Source: Myxococcales bacterium (GTDB lineage Bacteria; Myxococcota_A; Polyangia; Polyangiales; Houyiibacteriaceae). Taken from it: a DNA stretch of 41,073 nucleotides. Both the position numbers and the translations under genes were made by a program. The stretch's first letter is position 1. Each line of letters begins with the position of its first letter. The DNA lies in assembly GCA_029862185.1 (NCBI GenBank), contig JAOTXX010000036.1, positions 1-41,073 on the forward strand. The letters are read 5' to 3'. Positions 8,442 through 18,001 of this stretch are shown here, one piece after another. Below the pieces are notes generated by a model. It did no database searches. It was not told where the DNA came from and saw only the letters and a list, made by a program, of their open reading frames with translations.

Positions 8442-9434
8442 CTACTTCTTTAGGATCTCTTGGACTCGGTTGAGCAGAGACCGCGAGTACATCCGGCCGA
8501 CGAGTGATTCACGTGCTGCGAATTGCACCTCTTCCCACTGGCGCTGGGCTCGGAACAGATTGATCACCTTGAGTCGCTTCGCGAGCGTCTGCGCCGCCTC
8601 ATCGTCGAGCTTTCGGCCTTCCACGCGGAAGATCTCTTCGGTCTCGCCGGAGACCTCATCAAGGTAGTCTCGGGCCTCTTGGGGAAGCGTGGCCAAATGC
8701 TCGTTCCTGATGACGAAGGCCCCGGTGACGATCCCGCCCGCCTGCTTGGCCATGGTCTTGAGCTTCGTATGCCACTGGAAAGCCAGTACGCCGACGGAGG
8801 ACGCGATGATCGTGTCGATGATGCCGGTCTGCAAGCCGGAGTAGACCTCGGGCAGGTTGAGCAACACGCCGTTGGCACCCGAGGCCTTGATGAACGCCCG
8901 CATCGTCGCGGAGTCGCGCCAGACCCAGGGCCGGACCTTCTGCAAGTCCGTGGGCCCGAAGATCTTCTGGGTTGAGAAGATTCGGGTCTTGCCGGCGTCG
9001 CCCCAGGCGACGAGCCTGTACCCCGCCTTATCGAACATCGCTTCAAACTGCGGTGCGAGATCCTCACGCACCGCGTCGAGCTCCGGATAGCTCCGGATGA
9101 GCCCGGGCGCTTCCATGACGAGCACTTGCCGAACGAGCGCGGAGAGCCCGGTGGACGTGATCAAAGCGCCATCGAGCTGGCCGACACGCATCTTGCGAAC
9201 GACCGTGATCTCGTCGCCGGCGACGCCACCGTAGTACATCTTCATGTTCACGGCGCCGTTCGTGCGCTTCCTCATCTCGATTTTGAGATTGTGATAGACC
9301 TCGCCGAGGGAAGATTGGCGCGGGGCCAAAGTCGCAATCCTCAATTGGTGCGTTGCCTCCGCACGGGCTTCGGCGGTGAAGGAATCGCCACTGAATAGGA
9401 GGCCTACGGCCAAGAGTAGAAGGATGCTGCGCAT
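8442..9434 (-). CDS. TRAP-type C4-dicarboxylate transporter solute-binding protein (DctP family)
   Basis: Periplasmic ligand-binding protein of 330 residues with a signal peptide (ILLLLAVGLLFSGDSFTAEA). The mature part begins with LRIATLAPRQSSLGE and contains the DctP-family features: a polar YGGVAGDE segment, LDGALITSTGLSALV, a conserved Arg in KTRIFS, the WRDSATMRAFIKASGA region and LPEVYSGLQTGIIDT. The family delivers organic acids to DctQM-type secondary transporters, or serves as a sensor. No dctQ or dctM membrane gene is in the window, so its transporter is elsewhere or it works differently. It has 69 bases of its own upstream space before the next gene, so it may be transcribed alone. 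Confidence 0.85.
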   Translation of the reverse strand: MRSILLLLAVGLLFSGDSFTAEARAEATHQLRIATLAPRQSSLGEVYHNLKIEMRKRTNGAVNMKMYYGGVAGDEITVVRKMRVGQLDGALITSTGLSALVRQVLVMEAPGLIRSYPELDAVREDLAPQFEAMFDKAGYRLVAWGDAGKTRIFSTQKIFGPTDLQKVRPWVWRDSATMRAFIKASGANGVLLNLPEVYSGLQTGIIDTIIASSVGVLAFQWHTKLKTMAKQAGGIVTGAFVIRNEHLATLPQEARDYLDEVSGETEEIFRVEGRKLDDEAAQTLAKRLKVINLFRAQRQWEEVQFAARESLVGRMYSRSLLNRVQEILKK

Positions 9435-9504
9435 CCGACTATCTAACCACGAATGGGTAATGGACTACAAGACGGGAATCGCGAGCCCCCGAGAGTCGCC
9501 TTAT

Positions 9505-10206
9505 TCAAGGGTCCAGCGGCAAATCCGTGACGCTCAGCGACTCACAGAGGGGCAGCCGCTTGTCGTGTAGTACGAATGCCTCGCTCCAATTGGTCGCGCG
9601 ATCGAGCAGGGGCTGATTACCCATCCTCATGATTTCCGTCCCCAGAACGGCGATTCGATCGCGTTGCTCTCGAAAGAGCGAGAGCCACAAGACCCACTGC
9701 TCGCGCGGAAAGACATCCGCAATCCGCTTGAATTTGCCACGACCGTTCTCGAGCCATTCGTCGAGGAATCGTATCCCAAAATCGGATGCTCGAATCATCA
9801 TGAAGCCGCAATTGGGCGGGCGCAGAGTGCGTGCTGAGACCACGCCCCGCAGGCTGAGCGGCATCGGAACACCAAACCGTCGCGAGCAATCCTCCGAGAT
9901 GAGAAAATCTTTCCCCGGATGTACGCGAACGAGGTCGGCGAGCTCCCTCTCTGGCTTGTTGACGACGGTGTCGGCGTCGACGACGACCAGCCAGTCAGCG
10001 GTCATTTGGCGCATGTGGCGCCGCATCCACTCGATTTTCGACCAGATGAGATGCATGTCCTCGAGCACGGTTTCTCGCCAGACGACGAACTCATAGCCGT
10101 GGCGATCGCAGTACGCCTGCCAATTGGCCTGCGTCGCCTTGGCGTAGTGGTCGATGTGAGGTGTCGCCAGCATGGCGACGTCGAAAGATAGGTCAGTGAT
10201 ACGCAC
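9505..10206 (-). CDS. GT34-like (GMA12/MNN10 type) glycosyltransferase
   Basis: A 233-residue, signal-less protein. It matches the pattern of the galactosyl/mannosyltransferase GMA12/MNN10 family: NWQAYCDRHGYEF, then WSKIEWMRRHM, then the metal/nucleotide-sugar motif DWLVVVDADTVVNKP (DxD about residues 77-79), and a later GFMMIRAS with a conserved Asn/Cys-Gly before it. It probably transfers a hexose from a nucleotide sugar to an unknown acceptor. It starts at a GTG and is the last gene of the minus-strand run beginning with sucC, 35 bases after dapD. The acceptor and donor cannot be read from the sequence. Confidence 0.7.
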   Translation of the reverse strand: MRITDLSFDVAMLATPHIDHYAKATQANWQAYCDRHGYEFVVWRETVLEDMHLIWSKIEWMRRHMRQMTADWLVVVDADTVVNKPERELADLVRVHPGKDFLISEDCSRRFGVPMPLSLRGVVSARTLRPPNCGFMMIRASDFGIRFLDEWLENGRGKFKRIADVFPREQWVLWLSLFREQRDRIAVLGTEIMRMGNQPLLDRATNWSEAFVLHDKRLPLCESLSVTDLPLDP

Positions 10207-10241
10207 CTCTTCGGCGCAGCGGCGAACCGCTCTCGCTCGAG

Positions 10242-11075
<834 letters not shown>

Positions 11076-11078
11076 CGA

Positions 11079-11498
11079 TTACTTCAGCACGTACTCGGGG
11101 AAGAAGTATGCGACTTCGATTCGGCCGTTCTCCACGCTGTCCGAGCCGTGGCAGGCGTTTTCGCCAATGTCGGTGCCGTAGGCCTTGCGGATCGTGCCTT
11201 GACCAGCCTCGGCCGGGTCGGTCGAACCCATCAGTGTTCGGTACCGGGCCACGGCGTCGTCGGCCTGAAGCGCGCTCACGACGACGGGGCCGCGTGTCAT
11301 GAATTCGACGAGCTCGCCGAAGAACGGGCGATCTTTGTGAACCGCATAGAAGCCTTCAGCCTGTGCTCGACTCAGATGCAGCATTCGCATGCCGAGAATC
11401 TGGAGGCCTGCGCCCTGAATCATGGCGAGGATGCTCCCGATGTTGTTCTGCTCGACGGCGTCGGGCTTGATGATGCTAAGGGTGCGTTCGACAGCCAT
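11079..11498 (-). CDS. ndk: Nucleoside diphosphate kinase
   Basis: Moves the gamma-phosphate between nucleoside triphosphates and diphosphates through a phosphohistidine. The start at 11498 is chosen because GAGGAG lies 6 bases upstream and it gives the standard 139-residue length; a longer in-frame start would add 15 unrelated residues. RTLSIIKPDAV is at the N-terminus, the catalytic His is H117 (IGENACHGSDS), and ENGRIEVAYFF closes the protein. It sits in the succinyl-CoA synthetase run, an arrangement seen in many bacteria and consistent with NTP exchange linked to SucCD. Confidence 0.96.
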   Translation of the reverse strand: MAVERTLSIIKPDAVEQNNIGSILAMIQGAGLQILGMRMLHLSRAQAEGFYAVHKDRPFFGELVEFMTRGPVVVSALQADDAVARYRTLMGSTDPAEAGQGTIRKAYGTDIGENACHGSDSVENGRIEVAYFFPEYVLK

Positions 11499-11526
11499 GT
11501 GGCTCCTCTTCAAGTGTGGTGTTTGC

Positions 11527-11590
11527 GGGGACCGAAGCCCCATGGCGCCAGGGGCGCTTTGCGGGGCGAGCCCCGTGGCGACGAAGTCGC
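11527..11590 (-). repeat. Cluster of short GC-rich palindromes in the leader of ndk
   Basis: Between the alpha/beta hydrolase stop and the ndk start lie consecutive inverted repeats: GGGG/CCCC (11527-11541), TGGCGCCA (11543-11550), GGGGC/GCCCC (11563-11574) and GCGAC/GTCGC (11578-11590). In the minus-strand RNA, three would fold as hairpins with UUCG- or UC-type loops. They could slow RNA decay, attenuate transcription or be REP-like. No T-tract follows, so a standard terminator is unlikely. Confidence 0.5.
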
Positions 11591-11591
11591 T

Positions 11592-12482
11592 TTACGGGGT
11601 AGCGCGTTTTGATTGCTGGGCAATGTCCGCGGCGAAAGCCGCGATATGGGCCGAGATGACCGCGGGTTGCTCTTCCTGCAGGAAGTGTCGCGCGTCGACG
11701 CGGTGATCGGCGCGCAGCGGAAACACCTGCTTGATGTAATGGAGCTGGGACTTCGGAATTGCGATCTCCTGCTCTCCCCAGATGAGCTGCATTGGCTTGT
11801 CGATCGCGAGCAGGCCGTCGCGCAGCCAGTCCCGATGTTTCTCGCTGAGGTCGAAGCCGTCCATGATTTCGAGGAAACTGCGGTGCCCGCCGTTGTTCTT
11901 GAGCAGGTAGATGTAACTCGCGATGACCTCTTCATCGACGGCGTCCGCGTTCTTCACTCCGCTGTGCCGGAATAGGGGCAACATGGCTTTGGTGTTCATC
12001 GTGGAGAACACGAGATGCCGCATGACGGGGACGCGGAAGGTCCACATGGGGAATGGAGGAGTGAAGTGGGCGACATCCAGCAGGGTGTTTGTGACCGTGA
12101 TCGAGCGCACCTTCACGGGATTCTTGATCGCCCATTCGGCGCCAATCGGCCCGGCGATGTCGTGCAGGACCAGATGCACAGGCGGCAGGGCCAGCGCGTC
12201 GACGACGTGGCCGACCCAGTCCGCCAGCGAGTGCCAGTCGTAGTCGATGTCTTTGGGCTTGTCGCTCAGGCCCACGCCTGGGAAATCGAAGCTAATTGCC
12301 CGGAGCCCCTGATCGGCGAGCTCGGGCAGCATCTTCCGAAAGAGGAAGGAGCTCGACGGCACGCCGTGAAGGAGCAGAACCGGTTCGCCCTCTCCCTCTT
12401 CGCGGACGAAGATATGATGGTCGTCGACGACGATGCGCTTGCCCGCCGCTTCGTGCTCCTCGACCAGCCTCGGCTTTCGCAT
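11592..12482 (-). CDS. Alpha/beta hydrolase, haloalkane dehalogenase/epoxide hydrolase-like
   Basis: A 296-residue alpha/beta hydrolase. The oxyanion-hole motif HGVPSSSFLF is at about 39-48 and the nucleophile is D108 in VLHDIAGPIG. The late acidic residue is probably in WGEQEIAIP, and the catalytic His in DARHFLQEEQP. The Asp nucleophile places it with haloalkane dehalogenases, fluoroacetate dehalogenases and epoxide hydrolases. The Trp that follows the nucleophile in haloalkane dehalogenases and helps bind halide is Ile here, so dehalogenase activity is doubtful. It lies between mdh and ndk on the same strand, 36 bases after mdh. Substrate unknown. Confidence 0.8.
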   Translation of the reverse strand: MRKPRLVEEHEAAGKRIVVDDHHIFVREEGEGEPVLLLHGVPSSSFLFRKMLPELADQGLRAISFDFPGVGLSDKPKDIDYDWHSLADWVGHVVDALALPPVHLVLHDIAGPIGAEWAIKNPVKVRSITVTNTLLDVAHFTPPFPMWTFRVPVMRHLVFSTMNTKAMLPLFRHSGVKNADAVDEEVIASYIYLLKNNGGHRSFLEIMDGFDLSEKHRDWLRDGLLAIDKPMQLIWGEQEIAIPKSQLHYIKQVFPLRADHRVDARHFLQEEQPAVISAHIAAFAADIAQQSKRATP

Positions 12483-12518
12483 CGCGGCACCGCCTCCCCG
12501 GTTGGAATGGGCTGAAGC

Positions 12519-13502
12519 CTAGACCAGATGCGCGACGGCAGCAGCCTCTTCTTGAAGCTCCACAGCCGTGGCGTCCATCTTGGCGCGGCTGAACTCGTTG
12601 ATCTCCAGCCCCTGGACGATCGACCAGCTCCCACCGCGGCAGCTACACGGGAAGCCGTAGATAATCCCCTCCGCGATGCCGTAGCTACCGTCCGACGCAA
12701 CCGCCATCGAGGCCCAGTCGCCATCTTCGGTGCCCAAATGCCAGTCGCGGACGTGGTCGATCGCAGCATTGGCCGCCGACGCCGCGCTCGAGAGGCCGCG
12801 CGCGTCGATGATCGCTTTCCCGCGCTGCTGAACCGTCGGGATGAAGTCGTTCTCGATCCAGGCCTGATCGTTGATCAGCGAAGCGACGCTCTGGCCGTCG
12901 ATCTGGGCGTTGAAGAGGTCCGGGTACTGCGTTGCCGAATGGTTGCCCCAAATGGTGACCTTCTTGATGTCCGTCACGGGACACCCGGTCTTCGAAGCCA
13001 CCTGCGAAATCGCGCGGTTCTGGTCGAGACGGACCATGGCGCTGAAGCATGAGGAATCCAGATCCGGCGCGTTCTTCATCGCGATGTAGCTGTTGGTGTT
13101 GGCTGGGTTCCCAACGACGAGCACCTTGACGTCACGGCTGGCCACGTCGCTCAGTGCTTTGCCTTGCCCGGTGAAGATCGCGCCATTGGCCTCGAGCAAG
13201 TCCTTGCGAAGCATGCCCTTGCCGCGTGGCCGCGCGCCCACGAGCAGCGCGACGTCGCTGTCTTTGAAGCCCACGGTGGGGTTGTCGGTCGCCTCCATGC
13301 CGGCGAGCAGCGGAAAGGCGCAGTCCTCGAGCTCCATCATGACGCCGCTCACGGCCTTCATGGCCGGGGGAATGTCGACCAGCTGCAGGATGACCGGTTG
13401 GTCGCCGCCAAGCATCTCACCGACAGCAATTCGGAAGAGAAGGCTGTAGCCAATCTGGCCTGCGGCGCCTGTTACCGCCACACGCATCGGTTTCTTCGAC
13501 AT
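12519..13502 (-). CDS. mdh: Malate dehydrogenase
   Basis: NAD-dependent interconversion of malate and oxaloacetate in the TCA cycle. The 327-residue length and sequence fit the cytosolic-type MDH group. The NAD loop is [11 protein letters not shown] (about 11-21), the mobile substrate loop is [15 protein letters not shown] with both substrate arginines, VVGNPANTN follows, and the catalytic His is H188 in IWGNHSA. A GGGAGA Shine-Dalgarno precedes the ATG. It is the third gene of the sucC-sucD-mdh run, 26 bases after sucD. Confidence 0.96.
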   Translation of the reverse strand: MSKKPMRVAVTGAAGQIGYSLLFRIAVGEMLGGDQPVILQLVDIPPAMKAVSGVMMELEDCAFPLLAGMEATDNPTVGFKDSDVALLVGARPRGKGMLRKDLLEANGAIFTGQGKALSDVASRDVKVLVVGNPANTNSYIAMKNAPDLDSSCFSAMVRLDQNRAISQVASKTGCPVTDIKKVTIWGNHSATQYPDLFNAQIDGQSVASLINDQAWIENDFIPTVQQRGKAIIDARGLSSAASAANAAIDHVRDWHLGTEDGDWASMAVASDGSYGIAEGIIYGFPCSCRGGSWSIVQGLEINEFSRAKMDATAVELQEEAAAVAHLV

Positions 13503-13528
13503 GGTTTTCTCCCTTCAAATACTGACTG

Positions 13529-14398
13529 CTACAAAAGACTCTGCAGTGTGGTGCCCATGTCGGAGGGCGTCGGGGCAACCTTCACCCCGGCATCCTCGAG
13601 GGCCTCAATCTTGGCATCGGCAGTGCCCTTGCCTCCGCTGATGATGGCGCCCGCATGACCCATGCGCTTGCCTGGCGGCGCTGTGCGCCCCGCGATGAAC
13701 CCGGCGACCGGCTTTTTGAAGTGTTCTTTGATCCAGGCCGCGGCTTGCTCCTCGGCGTTGCCGCCGATTTCGCCAATCAAGATCACCCCGTCGGTATTTG
13801 GGTCGTCGTTGAATTGCTTCAAGACATCGATGAAGTCGGTCCCGTTGATCGGGTCGCCGCCGATGCCGACTGCCGTGCTCTGACCGATGCCGAGCGCGGT
13901 GAGCTGGCCGACCGCCTCGTAGGTCAGGGTACCGCTCTTCGAGACGACGCCGACCCGCCCGGCCTTGTGGACATGGCCGGGCATGATGCCGATCTTGCAC
14001 TGATCGGGGGTGATGACGCCCGGGCAGTTTGGCCCAACGAGACGCGTCTTATCCTGTGAATCTAGAACGCGTCGAGCTTTGATCATGTCCATCACGGGGA
14101 TGCCCTCGGTGATGCAGACGACCAGCGGAACCTCGGCGTCGACGGCCTCCAAAATGGCGTCTGCGGCGAAAGGTGGCGGCACGAAGATGCAGGAGGCGTT
14201 CGCCCCGGTCTGCTTCACCACGTCCCGCATCGTGTCGTAGATCGGCACATCCATCAGTGACTGGCCGCCCTTACCCGGCGTGCAGCCGGCGACGACCTTG
14301 GTGCCGTAAGCGAGCATTTGTTCGGTGTGAAACTGCCCGACACTCCCCGTCATACCCTGAACGACGAGCCTGGTGTTCTTGTCTACGAGAATCGACAT
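13529..14398 (-). CDS. sucD: Succinyl-CoA synthetase alpha subunit
   Basis: Forms the SucCD complex that converts succinyl-CoA, ADP/GDP and phosphate to succinate, CoA and NTP. It has 289 residues. The CoA-binding Rossmann part opens with [16 protein letters not shown] and contains VGPNCPGVI. The phosphorylated His is about H248 in [15 protein letters not shown]. It starts 5 bases after sucC, so the two are coupled and should be made in equal amounts. Confidence 0.97.
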   Translation of the reverse strand: MSILVDKNTRLVVQGMTGSVGQFHTEQMLAYGTKVVAGCTPGKGGQSLMDVPIYDTMRDVVKQTGANASCIFVPPPFAADAILEAVDAEVPLVVCITEGIPVMDMIKARRVLDSQDKTRLVGPNCPGVITPDQCKIGIMPGHVHKAGRVGVVSKSGTLTYEAVGQLTALGIGQSTAVGIGGDPINGTDFIDVLKQFNDDPNTDGVILIGEIGGNAEEQAAAWIKEHFKKPVAGFIAGRTAPPGKRMGHAGAIISGGKGTADAKIEALEDAGVKVAPTPSDMGTTLQSLL

Positions 14399-14403
14399 CG
14401 CGC

Positions 14404-15582
14404 TTATCCCTTTGCCAATTCGACGATCTTTTTGGCGCCCTCGGCCATCGTGGCCGCCGACGTGATGGCCAACCCCGAGCTGTCGAGGATCATTCGGCCC
14501 TCCTCGACCTTGGTGCCCTCGAGCCGCACGACGAGCGGAACCGTCAACCCGAGCTCCTTGGTGGCCGCGACCACGCCGTTGGCGATGGTGTCGCAGCGCA
14601 TGATGCCGCCGAAGATGTTGACGAAGATGCCCTGAACGGCATCGGACTCGAGGATGATCCGAAAGGCTTGGGTGACAGCCTCTTGGCTTGCACCGCCGCC
14701 GACGTCGAGGAAGTTCGCCGGCTCGCCGCCGTAGTACTTGATGGTGTCCATGGTGCTCATGGCCAGGCCGGCACCGTTCACGAGGCAGCCGATGTTGCCG
14801 TCGAGCTGGATGAATGAGAGGCCCGCTTCCTTGGCCTCGGTTTCGGTCGGCGCCTCCTCGGACAGGTCACGCACCGAATCCCAAAACGCTCGGTGGCGGA
14901 ACTCGGCATTCGAATCGAAGTTCACCTTTGCGTCGAGCGCGATGACCTGCTCGTCCTCCGTGAGAATGAGCGGATTGATCTCGGCGATGGAGCAGTCTTC
15001 CTTCTCGAAGAGCTTGGCGAGCCCTCCGAGCAGCTTGCTGAAGTTCTTTTGCTCCTGCTTGGAGAGCCCGAGGCCGAACGCCAGTTGCCGAACCTGGTAG
15101 CCTTGGAGGCCGACGGCAGGGTCGATCGCAATGGTGTGAATCTTCTCTGGGGTGCTCGCCGCTACCTCTTCGATGTCCATGCCGCCTTCGGTCGAGGCCA
15201 TGATGGCGATTCGGCGGCTCTCGCGATCGACGACGAGGGCTAGATAGAGCTCGCTCTTAATCGCGAGCCCTTGCTCGACGAGGAGGCGCTGCACGACCTT
15301 GCCTTCCGGACCGGTCTGATGCGTGATCAGCGTCTTGCCGAAAATCTCGTTTGCAGCCGCCGTCGCGGCGTTCACACCTTTGACGACCTTCACGCCGCCG
15401 GCCTTGCCTCGGCCACCCGCATGAATCTGCGCCTTGACGACGACGACCTCGTTGCCCGTTTCATCGATGAGCTTCTTCGCCGCCACGGTTGCTTCTGCAG
15501 GCGACATGCATGCGATGCCCTTCGGCACGGGAATCCCGTACTTCCGGTAGAGTTCTTTCGCTTGATACTCGTGAATGTTCAC
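14404..15582 (-). CDS. sucC: Succinyl-CoA synthetase beta subunit
   Basis: ATP-grasp subunit of SucCD. It has 392 residues and starts at a GTG with GAGGAGG eight bases upstream, the strongest Shine-Dalgarno in the region. The N-terminus reads [16 protein letters not shown]. The ATP-grasp lysine region [17 protein letters not shown] is at about 51-67, and [11 protein letters not shown] and [11 protein letters not shown] mark the C-terminal ligase domain. It is the first gene of the minus-strand run to dapD and the glycosyltransferase. The 85-base gap to the preceding gene may hold the promoter. Confidence 0.97.
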   Translation of the reverse strand: MNIHEYQAKELYRKYGIPVPKGIACMSPAEATVAAKKLIDETGNEVVVVKAQIHAGGRGKAGGVKVVKGVNAATAAANEIFGKTLITHQTGPEGKVVQRLLVEQGLAIKSELYLALVVDRESRRIAIMASTEGGMDIEEVAASTPEKIHTIAIDPAVGLQGYQVRQLAFGLGLSKQEQKNFSKLLGGLAKLFEKEDCSIAEINPLILTEDEQVIALDAKVNFDSNAEFRHRAFWDSVRDLSEEAPTETEAKEAGLSFIQLDGNIGCLVNGAGLAMSTMDTIKYYGGEPANFLDVGGGASQEAVTQAFRIILESDAVQGIFVNIFGGIMRCDTIANGVVAATKELGLTVPLVVRLEGTKVEEGRMILDSSGLAITSAATMAEGAKKIVELAKG

Positions 15583-15667
15583 GGTGCTTGCCTCCTCAAG
15601 GTCGCCTCCATTGCGTGCAGAGCGGCAGGGCTATAGCACGACTCTACCGAGGCGCCCGGATCCCGAT

Positions 15668-16189
15668 TCAGTCTGCTTCGGTGGGCAATTCGGCGAGCGC
15701 GCGGCGCGTTCCGATCAGCGTCGAGGTGCGCACGATCCGCTCGACCTCAGCCGAGGTCACACCCCGGTAGACGACCGCGTCGCGGCGCACCAAGCTCTGC
15801 GCGTCGGCAACGACGGCTTCTTGCTTACCTGGGTCATCGGGCAGCGTCACCAAGAGGTAATGTGCAAATCGAAAGCCGAGCTTGTCGGAGTCGCAAACCT
15901 CGATGTCTGGGGCGCCCCCCGCGTAGAGCTTCTCGACAAAGGTCTCGACATAGTCGGGGCGGCGGACATATTGCCGAGTCGCGGACGAGCCTACGTACTC
16001 GCGCGCCTCGTGGAGCTCGCAGTCTTGCTCCCGTAGGGTGCGATCTATCCACCGCTCCGCCGCCCCGCGGTCTCCGTTACGTGCCGCTTCGAGACCTGCC
16101 GCGCCCGCGTTCTGACGCCAGGAGTTCAGACCCCATGCCAATGCGAGCGAAACGATGAACCAGATGATCTTTGGGAGGTTTGGTGTCAC
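15668..16189 (-). CDS. Membrane-anchored protein of unknown function
   Basis: Not recognised. The GTG at 16189 is chosen because AGGAG lies nine bases upstream and the predicted membrane segment (IIWFIVSLALAWGL, about residues 8-21) then sits at the N-terminus. The remaining ~150 residues are soluble and probably periplasmic: charged helices with two cysteines (EQDCELHEAREYVG and IEVCDSDK) that could pair, and a final Arg/Glu-rich helix. It starts 5 bases after the stop of the L7/L12-like membrane protein, so the two are likely co-translated partners. Confidence 0.65.
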   Translation of the reverse strand: MTPNLPKIIWFIVSLALAWGLNSWRQNAGAAGLEAARNGDRGAAERWIDRTLREQDCELHEAREYVGSSATRQYVRRPDYVETFVEKLYAGGAPDIEVCDSDKLGFRFAHYLLVTLPDDPGKQEAVVADAQSLVRRDAVVYRGVTSAEVERIVRTSTLIGTRRALAELPTEAD

Positions 16190-16194
16190 CTCAG

Positions 16195-16857
16195 CTAGCT
16201 CCTGAGACTGGTGAAGAGGTCGTATCCGCCCGCGCCGAGGAAGTAGATGCCCAGGCCGTCGAAGCCGATGCCCATCCAATCGGCTTCGCCCCGGAGCACC
16301 GAGCCCCCGAGGAGGTAGCCAATCGCCAGGATCGCGAGACCGATCCCGAGGGTGGCTGCGGCTCGTGTTACCTGTCTGCGTTGCTGTTCCGCGAGGGCAA
16401 GGGACAGTTGCGAGTCGCTCGGCTCCTCGGGCAGCTCCGCCTCGGACGCGGAGCCCAGGTCGGCTTCGTCCGCTGGAGGAACCGCCTCGTCGACGGAAAT
16501 GCGAGGCACGCCCGGCTCGCCTGCGGTTGCGAACGGGTCAATTGCGGAAAGGCGGCCTGCAGGGAACAGATCCGCACCCGGTGGATGAAACACCGCAGCG
16601 CTATCGCGCCCGGTCGCTCCGGCGACCGGCTTGACCTCCCGTGCGGGGCGACACTCGACGACCGCGCCAATCGCCTCGAGAGCGATCCGCATCTCACCGG
16701 CGGCCTTTGCGGGCACGGCATGCTTGACGATCTTGGGAACGCTTTGCTCGAGTGATCGAGCGCTCGCAGAATCGATGCCGAATGCGGTTTCTAGGCGTTC
16801 CGCCGGAGAGGCGTCCCCCGGCTCGAATCGAAGGATCCAAACGTCGAACCTCGACAT
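16195..16857 (-). CDS. Membrane protein with ribosomal L7/L12 C-terminal-like domain
   Basis: A 220-residue protein from the ATG at 16857 (a GTG at 16875 is also possible). Residues about 3-70 follow the helix-strand pattern of the L7/L12 C-terminal domain: a first strand (FDVWILRF), a helix ending FGIDSASARSLEQS, VPKIVKHAVPAKAAGEM, and ALEAIGAVVE. This corresponds to the lysine-rich KEAKDLVE and ALEEAGAKVE parts of L7/L12 but lacks most of its lysines. A Pro/Ala/Glu-rich linker follows, then two hydrophobic segments at the C-terminus (TLGIGLAILAIGYLLGG and IGFDGLGIYFLGAGGY). The domain likely serves as a protein-binding module facing the cytoplasm. It is followed immediately by a second membrane protein. 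The function is unknown. Confidence 0.65.
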   Translation of the reverse strand: MSRFDVWILRFEPGDASPAERLETAFGIDSASARSLEQSVPKIVKHAVPAKAAGEMRIALEAIGAVVECRPAREVKPVAGATGRDSAAVFHPPGADLFPAGRLSAIDPFATAGEPGVPRISVDEAVPPADEADLGSASEAELPEEPSDSQLSLALAEQQRRQVTRAAATLGIGLAILAIGYLLGGSVLRGEADWMGIGFDGLGIYFLGAGGYDLFTSLRS

Positions 16858-16937
16858 CGGCCCGAGGATACCCACTTGGCGACCGCAGGGCGACTACTTG
16901 GGGTCCCTGGGGCGAATCCCGCAGCCAGGGATGCCAC

Positions 16938-17828
16938 CTACCCGCGAGGGTGATACCGCTCGTGCATCTTGTGCAGGTGGTCCCCGGTGACGTGGGTGTA
17001 GATCTGGGTGGTCGAAATGTCCGCGTGCCCGAGCATCGTCTGCACCGAGCGGAGGTCCGCGCCCCCGTCGAGCAGGTGGGTCGCAAAGGAGTGTCGGAGC
17101 TTGTGCGGCGAGATCGGCTTGGTGATGCCGGCCGCTGTCGCGTAGCGCTTGACCAGCCTCCAAAACCCTTGGCGCGTCATCGCCTTCCCGCGCGCTGTCA
17201 CGAAGCAGGCACGGCTCGCGGGTCGAGCCCATTTCGGCCTCACCGTCGCCAGGTACTCGACCAGCGCCGCTCGTGCGTGTGCGCCGATGGGAACGATGCG
17301 TCGCTTGTTGCCTTTGCCCAGAGCCGAAATGAAGCCTTCCTCGAGATTCAAGTCGCCGAGATCGAGCTCGGTGAGCTCGGTCACGCGGAGGCCGGCGGCG
17401 TACATCGTGTGCAGCATCGCCCGATCGCGAATCCTGTTCGGCTTCGTCCCGCTCGGCGCATCCAAGAGCCGAACAACCTCGTCGCGATTGAGGAGGGCTG
17501 GTAGCTTGCGCAAGAGGCGCGGCCCTTCGAGGAGCTCCGTCGGGTCGAGCGGCTCGCGCCCTTCCTGAACGAGGAACCGAAAGAAGCCGCGAAGAGAGCT
17601 AAGCGCCCTGGCCTGCGTCCGTGCACTCAGGCCGGCCTGTGACAGTGTGACGAGGTGGGCAGCGACTCGTGCTTCGTCGACTTGCCCGAGCGCGCCTTCA
17701 TCGTCGAGCCAAGCGACGAAGCGGGTCAGATCATGGGCGTAGGCATCCACCGTGTGCACCGAGAGTCCCCGTTCCACGCGCAAGTGCTGAATGTAGTCAT
17801 CCAACGCACCGTCAAATGCGACGGACAT
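16938..17828 (-). CDS. xerD: Tyrosine recombinase XerD/XerC
   Basis: Chromosome-dimer-resolving site-specific recombinase. From the ATG at 17828 it has 296 residues (an ATG at 17843 would add five), matching XerC/XerD length. The N-terminal SAM-like core-binding domain (about 5-95) precedes the catalytic domain with all active-site residues: R148 (AAGLRVTEL), K172 (LGKGNKRR), H242 and R245 (PHKLRHSFATHLL), H268 (LGHADISTTQ) and Y277 (QIYTHV). No inverted repeats, attachment sites or phage genes flank it, so I read it as the housekeeping enzyme. XerD versus XerC cannot be settled without the second paralog; the sequence leans to XerD. Confidence 0.9.
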   Translation of the reverse strand: MSVAFDGALDDYIQHLRVERGLSVHTVDAYAHDLTRFVAWLDDEGALGQVDEARVAAHLVTLSQAGLSARTQARALSSLRGFFRFLVQEGREPLDPTELLEGPRLLRKLPALLNRDEVVRLLDAPSGTKPNRIRDRAMLHTMYAAGLRVTELTELDLGDLNLEEGFISALGKGNKRRIVPIGAHARAALVEYLATVRPKWARPASRACFVTARGKAMTRQGFWRLVKRYATAAGITKPISPHKLRHSFATHLLDGGADLRSVQTMLGHADISTTQIYTHVTGDHLHKMHERYHPRG

Positions 17829-17950
17829 ACCACTCGCTACCATATTCCGATCTTCGAGCCCATTTTGTGTACGTCCAGACCCGACTTGTGGGCGCCCGTT
17901 TCATTGATGCAGATCGGGCCGCGTGGTACCAATTGAGATGGGGATTAGTT

Positions 17951-18001
17951 ATGAAGCAGGACTCCACTTACTCTTCACTTGGGCGGTCGAACCATGAGTA
18001 G
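17951..18001 (+). CDS. Possible 16-codon leader ORF overlapping the amidotransferase-like gene
   Basis: A short frame, MKQDSTYSSLGRSNHE, begins with an ATG seven bases after a GGGG Shine-Dalgarno-like run. It ends in a TAG that overlaps the first codons of the next gene (its ATG is 17994-17996). The downstream gene has a poor ribosome-binding site, so translation of this leader could deliver ribosomes to it. The peptide resembles nothing I know and may be chance. Confidence 0.3.
   Translation: MKQDSTYSSLGRSNHE

Noticed and set aside
16938-17828. Tyrosine recombinase as an integrase of a mobile element
   Set aside because: Length and motifs fit housekeeping XerC/XerD; no flanking direct repeats, tRNA, phage or cargo genes.
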